From Planctomycetaceae bacterium (GTDB lineage Bacteria > Planctomycetota > Phycisphaerae > Phycisphaerales > SM1A02), in assembly GCA_021297815.1 (NCBI GenBank), contig JAJTGK010000016.1, forward strand, positions 1 through 40,483: a stretch of DNA of 40,483 bases, in the 5' to 3' direction. Both the position numbers and the translations under genes were made by a program. The notes under the pieces were generated by a model. The model worked only from the letters and a program-made list of their open reading frames with translations. It was not told the DNA's origin and made no database searches. Positions 34,257 through 40,483 of this stretch are shown in pieces. Position 1 is the first letter of the stretch. The number at the start of each line of letters is the position of its first letter.

Positions 34257-36457
34257 GGGGCGTCGCGGTGCGAAGGGCCGTGGTGACGGCGGTGTTCGCG
34301 GCGTTCGCGATGGCGGGGCTCGCGGCCGCAGAGCCGTTCGCGCGCCACGCCGCGCGAGGCTCGGCCGCGAGTGCGTCGTCGGCACCAGAAGTCGTCTCCG
34401 TCGAGTCGCTCCTCGCGGAGCTCGTCGACCCGCTCGCGCTCGCGCGCGTGCCGAGCGTTTCGTTCACCGCTCGGCTCGACACCTCGCGCGACCTCGCGTC
34501 GCGCGATCCTGCCGACGCCGCGACCTGGTTCGCGAACGCCGACCGTGGCCAGTTCCTCCGCACCGAGCGCTTCACCGATGCGAAGGGGGCCCGCGACGAG
34601 TGGGTGCTCGTCGATCTCGAGGGCCCGGGCGCCGTCGTGCGCCTGTGGACCGCGATGGAGACCGCGCTTGCGAACACCGTCGTGCGCATTCGCCTCGACG
34701 GCGCCGCCGACCCCGTGATCGAGGCGCGCTTCCAAGACCTGCTGGGTGGTCGCGCCGCATTCCCCGTGCCGCTGGCCTGCGTGCCTGCGCCGGGCGCGAC
34801 CGAGGACCAGTCGGCCTCGGGTGCACTCTCGTACTTCCCGATTCCGTTCGCGTCGCGCTGCGTGATCTCGCTCGACCGCCCGCCTGGCTACTGGCAGGTG
34901 TCGTCGCGCATGTACGCGAAGGGCACGGCGGTCGAGTCGCTCGCGCAGGGTTGGCAGGCGCGCCACGCCGCGGCGATCGCGCAGGCGGCGCACGCGTTCG
35001 GCCTCGCGCCGTGCGCCACGCTGCCGCTCGCGCCCGATGCGCCCGAGACAAGCGAGGGAAGCGCCGCGCCGCGTGTCTCCGCGGGCGGCGTGCTGTCGCA
35101 CCGTGTCGCAGGTGGCGCGCTCGTGCGTCGGCTCGCCGTGCGGCTCGGGCCGCTCGCCGATGCGGCGCTGCGCGATGCGCTGCGCGAAGTCTGGCTCGAG
35201 GTCGATGCCCTCGTCGAAGGCCAGGCGGAACCGACGGCCTGCGTTCGCGCACCGCTTGGCCACTTCTTCGGCGTCGGTTCGTGCCTGCCGCCTGTGGCCG
35301 ATCGGTTCCGCGAGGTGCAGCGTGCACGCGATGGCAGCGTGCTCCTCGTCTCGCGACTGCCCATGCCCGCGCCCGCGGGGCTCGAGGTGCGGCTCTCGAA
35401 CCGCGGGCTCGCGCCCGTCGCGTGCAGCTTCGAAGTGGTCGAGTCGGAGCCGCTCGCGCTCGATGCGGGCGGCTGGCGACTGCTGCACGCGAGCTTCCGC
35501 GAGGACATCGCGTTTCCATCCGATGGGTCGCGCGACTGGCGCATGGTCGAACTCGCCGCCGACGGCGATGCGGCCGTGCCGTGCGCCGAGCTGGTGGGCA
35601 CCACGCTCGCCGTCATGAATCCGCGGGTCGACTGGTGGGGTGAAGGCGACGAGAAGATCGCGGTCGACGGCGAGGGCTTCCCGTCGCATTTCGGCACGGG
35701 GAGCGAAGACTTCATCGGCTGCGCCTGGGGGTTCCCGCGCGTGCTCTCGTCGCCGCTCGTCTCGGTCGCGCTGCGCGACGGCGCGAGCCGCCTCATGTAC
35801 GACCGACGCACGACCGTCTCGCGCATGCGCGGGCTCGACGGCATTCCGTTCCGCACGCGGCTCGTCGCCGACATCGAGTGGATTCCTGCCCGCGCGGGCG
35901 GCGTGGCGTCGCTCGCGGCGACCTCATTCTGGTACGCGCCCGCAGGCGTTTCGCGCGCGGTCGGTGCCACCGATGTCGCGCGCATGCCGCCAAGCCCGCT
36001 GCCGCCCAACTTCGCGCCCATCGAGGGGCTCGTCGAGGCGGAGTCGCTCGCGGTGCGCTCGGTCACGGCGGGCACCGAGTGGGACATCCAGCTCATCGGC
36101 GCGAGCTATCCAAACGGCGTGTGGAGCAACGGCGCGATTCTGTTCGCGCGACCACCCGCCGAGGGCGGAGGTCTTGCGCTCGAACTGCCTGTCGTCGGCG
36201 ACGAACCCGTGCGGGTGTTCGCGCGCTTCGTGAGCGCCCCCGACTACGGCACGGTGCGCGTCACGCTCGAAGGACCGGCGAAGGGCGGGCCGATCTCGCT
36301 GCGCGCGGCGGCGGTCGGACCGCATGCGGAAGTCGACCTCGGCGTCGCGAGGCCCAACGGGGGCCGCGTGGTGGTCCGCATCGAGTCCGAGGCGGTCGGC
36401 GCGGCGGGCGAGGGCAATATCTTCGGCGTCGACGGGTTCCGCGTCGTGGAGCCCTAG
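34253..36457 (+). CDS. Secreted DUF2961 (GH172-type) protein
   Basis: A 734-residue exported protein with a signal peptide (VAVRRAVVTAVFAAFAMAGLAAA). It belongs to DUF2961, the family that contains glycoside hydrolase family 172 enzymes (difructose- and arabinofuranose-acting). Family features include DEWVLVDLEGPGAVVRLWTA, ALSYFPIPFASRCVISL, GHFFGVGS and the strongly conserved FGTGSEDFIGCAWGFP motif. The C-terminal 150 residues form an extra beta domain, possibly carbohydrate-binding. The ATG overlaps the kinase stop (ATGA) behind AGGAGAG, so it is translationally coupled to the kinase and may be a product or input of that regulatory module. Substrate is unknown; a furanose-containing polysaccharide is plausible. 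Confidence 0.88.
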   Translation: MRGVAVRRAVVTAVFAAFAMAGLAAAEPFARHAARGSAASASSAPEVVSVESLLAELVDPLALARVPSVSFTARLDTSRDLASRDPADAATWFANADRGQFLRTERFTDAKGARDEWVLVDLEGPGAVVRLWTAMETALANTVVRIRLDGAADPVIEARFQDLLGGRAAFPVPLACVPAPGATEDQSASGALSYFPIPFASRCVISLDRPPGYWQVSSRMYAKGTAVESLAQGWQARHAAAIAQAAHAFGLAPCATLPLAPDAPETSEGSAAPRVSAGGVLSHRVAGGALVRRLAVRLGPLADAALRDALREVWLEVDALVEGQAEPTACVRAPLGHFFGVGSCLPPVADRFREVQRARDGSVLLVSRLPMPAPAGLEVRLSNRGLAPVACSFEVVESEPLALDAGGWRLLHASFREDIAFPSDGSRDWRMVELAADGDAAVPCAELVGTTLAVMNPRVDWWGEGDEKIAVDGEGFPSHFGTGSEDFIGCAWGFPRVLSSPLVSVALRDGASRLMYDRRTTVSRMRGLDGIPFRTRLVADIEWIPARAGGVASLAATSFWYAPAGVSRAVGATDVARMPPSPLPPNFAPIEGLVEAESLAVRSVTAGTEWDIQLIGASYPNGVWSNGAILFARPPAEGGGLALELPVVGDEPVRVFARFVSAPDYGTVRVTLEGPAKGGPISLRAAAVGPHAEVDLGVARPNGGRVVVRIESEAVGAAGEGNIFGVDGFRVVEP

Positions 36458-36551
36458 CGCGCGAGCCCCTCGGTCTGCGCCCGCCGCGGCATGCCCGAGC
36501 ACCGCTGCCCTCCGCGAATCGAGGGATCGCCGAGCAACACCGCCTTCTGGG

Positions 36552-36580
36552 TTTGGGATCGCGGCACGCTTCTGTACGAT
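36552..36580 (+). promoter_or_regulatory. Candidate promoter of the second ECF-kinase module
   Basis: TTTGGG (36552-36557), a 17-bp spacer, and TACGAT (36575-36580) lie 11 bases before the sigma gene ATG, which would give a nearly leaderless mRNA. gTACGATg matches the sequence upstream of the first module, with the same spacer length. Confidence 0.4.
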
Positions 36581-36591
36581 GAGGCGCGCTC

Positions 36592-37191
36592 ATGCAGCCA
36601 GGCGACGCTCCAATCAGGCCCGATGGCAACGCCACCAAGGTGGGCGGGGTGTCTGATCCCGGGGCGCTGACCTCGATGGTCTACTTCGAGCTGCGCGCGC
36701 TCGCAGGCGCCATGATGCGCTCGCAGCGGTCGAGCCACACGCTGCAGCCCACGGCGCTCGTGCACGAGGCGTTCCTCAAGATCGCCCAGTCGAGCCCGCA
36801 GGCGATGCAGAACCGCGCGCACTTCCTGGCGGTGGCCGCGAAGGCGATGCGCCATGTGCTCATCAACCACGCCGAGGCCAAGGCGACCGCGAAGCGCGGC
36901 AGCGGCGCGCGGCGCGAGTCGCTCGAGGCGGGCCTCACGCTTGCCGACGATTCGGTGGGGGTGGTCGATGTCCTCGCCATGCACGAGACGCTCAACCGCC
37001 TCGAGGCCCTCGATGCTCGCAAGGCGCATGTGGTCGAGGCCAAGGTGTTCGGTGGCCTGACGGGTGCCGAGATCGCCGAGGTGCTCGGCGTCTCCGAAAC
37101 CACGGTCGAGAGCGACTGGCGCACGGCCAAGGCGTGGCTCTCGAAGGAACTCGACGGAAGCCGCGGCGCCGCGCAGGGTGGCGGCGGGTGA
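36592..37191 (+). CDS. ECF-type sigma factor, second module
   Basis: A 199-residue sigma factor paralogous to the one at 30333. Region 2 shows MVYFELRALAGAMMRSQR, LQPTALVHEAFLKIAQ and HFLAVAAKAMRHVLINHAEAK. Region 4 shows VEAKVFGGLTGAEIAEVLGV, then SETTVESDWR. The Gly-rich C-terminal tail differs from the first sigma. The downstream kinase gene begins 158 bases after the stop, or at a GTG overlapping the stop (37188) in the alternative reading. The two modules are separated only by the DUF2961 gene, so a tandem duplication followed by divergence is likely. Confidence 0.93.
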   Translation: MQPGDAPIRPDGNATKVGGVSDPGALTSMVYFELRALAGAMMRSQRSSHTLQPTALVHEAFLKIAQSSPQAMQNRAHFLAVAAKAMRHVLINHAEAKATAKRGSGARRESLEAGLTLADDSVGVVDVLAMHETLNRLEALDARKAHVVEAKVFGGLTGAEIAEVLGVSETTVESDWRTAKAWLSKELDGSRGAAQGGGG

Positions 37192-37349
37192 GTGGTCCCG
37201 ACCCGCGGCAGGGCGACGCCGCAGGACTTTCCGCGAATCCGCGAAACCCAGGAGTTGTGGCTGAGGAGGCGGGGAAGGATTCCTGTTCTCGCTCCGCAGC
37301 CTCGGATGGGCCGACGCTGCACGGCCCCAGGGGGGTGCGCGGAGCGACG

Positions 37350-40300
37350 ATGGACGAAGCGGCCAGGTTTCAGCGCGTCAGCGAGCTCTTCGAGAGCCTG
37401 CGCGATCTGCCGCCCGACCAGGTCGCGCAGGCGCTCGACCTCGTCGAGCCCTCGGAGGTCCGCGCCGAGATCGCCGCCATGCTTGCGGCCGACCGCTCGG
37501 GCACGCCCTCGGTGCGCACCATCGTCGATGTCGCGGGGGTCATCGACGAGGTGCACGCGCCGCCCGCGGTGCCGTCGCGCATCGCGCAGTACGAGGTGCT
37601 CGGGGTGATCGGCTACGGCGCGACGGGCGTCGTCCTGCGCGGGCGCCATCTCGACGGCGGCCCCGTGGTCGCGATCAAGGTCCTTGCGAGCGGCGCGTGG
37701 AACCCCTCGGCGCTTGCGCGCTTCCGCCGCGAGGTGCGCCTGCTCGAGCGGCTCAGCCACCCTGGCATCGCGCGCATGATCGAGGCGGGCACAGACACCT
37801 CGGGCGTCGCGATGCAGCCGTTCTTCGTCATGGAGTACATCGAGGGCGACACGCTGTCGGCGTGGCTGCGCGCGGAGCCGCGCGACCTCGGCGCGATTCT
37901 GCGCGTCTTCATCGACATCGTCGACGCCGTCGGCTACGCGCACGCGGCGGGCGTCGTGCACCGCGACTTGAAGCCTGGCAACATCCTCGTCAGCGGCGCG
38001 GGCCGCGCGAAGGTGCTCGACTTCGGCGTCGCGTCGATCTCGGGCGACGACGGCGCCTCCGACCATCTGCGCACGCTCACGCGGCAGCTCGGGCTCGGCC
38101 GTCGCACGATCGGCGCGGGCACGCGCAGCGGCGCGCTCTTCGGCACGCTGCCCTACATGAGCCCCGAGCAGTTCGGCCCGTCGCGCAAGATCGACCGGCG
38201 CAGCGACCTCTACGCGATCGGCGTCATGCTCTTCGAGGCGCTCGCGGGGCGCCTGCCGTACCGCTCCAGCGTGCAGACGCTGGCCGAGGCATCGGCGGCG
38301 ATCCGCGACGAGCAACCGCTCACGCTCGGCAGCATCGAGCGGTCGATGCGCGGCGAGATCGAGGCCGTCGTCGCGCGGCTTCTCGAGAAGAACCCCGATC
38401 GGCGCTACCAGTCGGCGCTCGAACTGCGCGAGGAACTCGAGCGCCTGCGCGAGGGCCGGCCCACGGTCGCGCGGCCGCTTCGCACGATCGAGCGCGTGAG
38501 GCGCTTCGCGGCGCGCGACCCCTGGCTCGTCGCGGCGGCGGCGGTGCTTGTCGTCTCGCTCGGCGGTGCCCTCGGGTACACGGTGCAACGCTGGCAGCGC
38601 GCGATCGCGCAGCAGGCGAGCATGGCCGAGAGCCTCGAGACGCGGGCGCGCGCCGACTACGACCGCGTGATCGGCGAGGCCGCGTCGTCGCTGCGCGCAG
38701 GGTCGCTCGAGGCCGCGCGTGCGACGCTCGCCCTCGCGAGCCCCGAGCGGCGGGGCTTCGAATGGCATCTCCTGGCGCGTCGCGCCGCGGAGGAATCGCG
38801 CACGCTCGTCACCTTCGGCCTTCCCAAGACGCTTCGCGCGGCGGGCGGGCGGCTTGTCTATCGCGCCGCCGAGGAGAGCTTCCACGCGCTCGACGCGCTC
38901 GACGGCTCCCCGCGCGCGCTGGCCAAGGCATCGCAGCGGCACCTCGGCCTCGCGCTCTCGCCCGATGGCGCGCGCGCGGCCACGGTCGACGCGGTCGACG
39001 GCGTGGTCATGCTCTGGCGGATCGACGGTGCGGGGCCCGCGCGGTTGATCGCGGCGCTCGACATGGCCGACCACGGCCTCCGTTCGCCCGCGGCGCAGGT
39101 CGAGTGGTCGCCTGTTGGCAACGAGATCGCGGTGGTGTGCGTCGATGGGTCCTGTGCGGTGCTCGGCGTGGAGCAGGGCGAACTGCGCCGCAGGACGCCC
39201 GCGCTGGCCGCGGCACGCACGAGCCTCGAGGCGCCGCATGCGTTCGTGCGCTTCGTGGGAAGTTCGCAGCGGCTCGTCGTCGGTGCGCGCGGTGGAACGC
39301 GCGTCGCGTTCATCGAGGCCGACGGTGCGGTCGCCGAGGTCGACCTCGGGCCGCGGCAGGCCGAATCGCTGGCGGCCACCGCAGTCGGTGGGGGAGCGGT
39401 GTTCGTCGGTTGTGACGATGGGCGCATCGTGGTCCTTGGCGAGGACCCCACGGCGGCGGCGCGCACGATCGATGCGCACAACGGCCCCGTGTACGCGCTT
39501 GCGGCCGATGCCGCAGGTTCGGTCGTCGCGTCGAGCGGCGGTGATTCCACAGTGCGGCTCTGGGAGGTCGCAGGCGGGCGCGCGGTGGGCGCCGTGCGCG
39601 CCATCGAGGGCGGCGCGCGTGCGCTCGAGATCGCCGCGCTCGGCAGCGGTGCGGCCGATGCGGCGGTTCAGCTGGTGGCCGCCGCTCCCGACGGAAGCCT
39701 GCGGTTCTTCCCGCTCGCGGCGGTTGCGCTCGAGTCGGACCTCGTCGTCGGAGGCGCGGGTGCGCCGCTCGCCGCATTCCTTCCTGACGGCACGCTCGTG
39801 ACGGCGCGTTCGGCCGGTGCCGAAGCGCTGATGCAGACCGAAACCGCAACGCGCCAGCGCGTCGCCAGCTGGCCGACCGATGCGTCGCTTCCCGCCGCGA
39901 CGATTCGCGCGCTGCTGGCGCCCGCAGAGGCCGCGGATGTCGGCGCGAGTGTCGTGGCGGTCGCGCTCGACGATGCGGGCCGCGGGTTCGTCGCCGATCG
40001 CACGGATGCGGGCGCCTGGCGCATTCGCGACGCAGGCGTCGCTGGCGACCTCGTGGCCGCGCGCCTGCACGACGGCGGCGTTTCGGTCGCATCGCGTACG
40101 GCGGGCGAACTCATGCTGCTCGGGCCGACCGACGACGCGCCGCGCTCGGTGGCGCTGCCCTCGAATGTCGGCGTTTCCGCCATGTCCACACACGCGCCTC
40201 ATGCGCTGATCGTTGCGCAAGGCCGCGACATACTGCTCGTCGAGCCCGCTTCCGCAGAACCACGCGTCTCGCGCATCCACACCGCCGAAGCGGCGGTCGT

Positions 40301-40483
40301 GGCGCTTGCGACAGCCGCGCGCGGCGACGCCTGCATCGCGCAACTCGAGACAGGCGCGCTGGTCTCGCTCGTGCTGCGCGACAGCGTGCAGGCCGCGGTC
40401 CGCTGGCAGGTCTCGCCGTCGCCGAGCGGCGAAGCCACTGCCATCGCAGTCGACCCCGAAGGCACCCGCGTCGTCGTCGCCCG
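37350..40483 (+). CDS. Membrane Ser/Thr protein kinase with beta-propeller, second module (3' end outside window)
   Basis: A paralogue of the kinase at 30915, open to the window end with 1044 codons visible and no stop. The ATG at 37350 follows GGAG at a 5-base spacing and matches the position where the first kinase's conserved N-terminus starts (MDEAARFQRVSELFESL). A GTG at 37188 overlapping the sigma stop would add 54 poorly conserved residues. The kinase domain has GVIGYGATGVVL, Lys-110 (VAIKVL), Asp-206 (VHRDLKPGNILV), DFG Asp-224, TLPYMSPEQF and a single membrane helix (about 391-412). The outer region is propeller-like (VVASSGGDSTVRLWEVAGG). It probably partners the sigma factor upstream. 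Confidence 0.9.
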   Translation, partial: MDEAARFQRVSELFESLRDLPPDQVAQALDLVEPSEVRAEIAAMLAADRSGTPSVRTIVDVAGVIDEVHAPPAVPSRIAQYEVLGVIGYGATGVVLRGRHLDGGPVVAIKVLASGAWNPSALARFRREVRLLERLSHPGIARMIEAGTDTSGVAMQPFFVMEYIEGDTLSAWLRAEPRDLGAILRVFIDIVDAVGYAHAAGVVHRDLKPGNILVSGAGRAKVLDFGVASISGDDGASDHLRTLTRQLGLGRRTIGAGTRSGALFGTLPYMSPEQFGPSRKIDRRSDLYAIGVMLFEALAGRLPYRSSVQTLAEASAAIRDEQPLTLGSIERSMRGEIEAVVARLLEKNPDRRYQSALELREELERLREGRPTVARPLRTIERVRRFAARDPWLVAAAAVLVVSLGGALGYTVQRWQRAIAQQASMAESLETRARADYDRVIGEAASSLRAGSLEAARATLALASPERRGFEWHLLARRAAEESRTLVTFGLPKTLRAAGGRLVYRAAEESFHALDALDGSPRALAKASQRHLGLALSPDGARAATVDAVDGVVMLWRIDGAGPARLIAALDMADHGLRSPAAQVEWSPVGNEIAVVCVDGSCAVLGVEQGELRRRTPALAAARTSLEAPHAFVRFVGSSQRLVVGARGGTRVAFIEADGAVAEVDLGPRQAESLAATAVGGGAVFVGCDDGRIVVLGEDPTAAARTIDAHNGPVYALAADAAGSVVASSGGDSTVRLWEVAGGRAVGAVRAIEGGARALEIAALGSGAADAAVQLVAAAPDGSLRFFPLAAVALESDLVVGGAGAPLAAFLPDGTLVTARSAGAEALMQTETATRQRVASWPTDASLPAATIRALLAPAEAADVGASVVAVALDDAGRGFVADRTDAGAWRIRDAGVAGDLVAARLHDGGVSVASRTAGELMLLGPTDDAPRSVALPSNVGVSAMSTHAPHALIVAQGRDILLVEPASAEPRVSRIHTAEAAVVALATAARGDACIAQLETGALVSLVLRDSVQAAVRWQVSPSPSGEATAIAVDPEGTRVVVA

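Noticed and set aside
36681-40343. Very long minus-strand frame of about 1220 codons opposite the second kinase
   Set aside because: Composition is Arg/Ala/His-rich with no domain, and the opposite strand encodes a clear kinase; it is a high-GC shadow frame.

Overview
The window reads as a high-GC member of the Planctomycetota, most likely a Phycisphaerales relative. The evidence is lineage-typical content: a DUF1501 / cytochrome-DUF1549-DUF1553 pair, a secreted protein with a C-terminal dockerin, two ECF sigma factor plus Ser/Thr kinase-beta-propeller modules, and a DUF2961 (GH172-type) protein. This is inference from gene content; no phylogenetic marker search was possible.

Layout. 18-1505 is guaB (IMP dehydrogenase). 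1519-5966 (minus) is a two-gene operon for a large cytochrome/DUF1549/DUF1553 protein and a Tat-exported DUF1501 protein. 5967-6479 holds two identical 55-bp palindromic elements and a tRNA-Leu(CAA) gene with its terminator. 6480-9056 is a cysteine-rich secreted dockerin protein. 9197-11065 is a hybrid PAS-PAS-histidine kinase-receiver protein. Both of the last two end in clear Rho-independent terminators.

11123-21651 is the most unusual region. It is an imuA-imuB-dnaE2 mutagenic translesion-synthesis cassette whose three proteins are all much longer than usual. The DNA is peppered with near-perfect short tandem repeats (9-, 12- and 15-bp units inside genes, 15- and 5-bp units outside). ImuA and ImuB overlap. 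A 49-codon ORF with an ATGA junction bridges imuB to dnaE2.

21947-27828 holds small and large lipoprotein genes, an MFS exporter, and a minus-strand COG3014-YcfL-LpoB lipoprotein operon, the set tied in proteobacteria to activation of a peptidoglycan synthase. 27976-30221 is a coupled pair: an unknown 314-residue protein and fumarylacetoacetase (tyrosine degradation).

30333-40483 contains two successive ECF sigma / membrane Ser/Thr kinase-propeller modules. The first is translationally coupled to a secreted DUF2961 protein; the second kinase runs off the window end. Both sigma genes are preceded by a similar promoter-like sequence (TACGAT with a 17-bp spacer). Frames and motifs were read directly from the sequence; family names come from recognition, not from searches.
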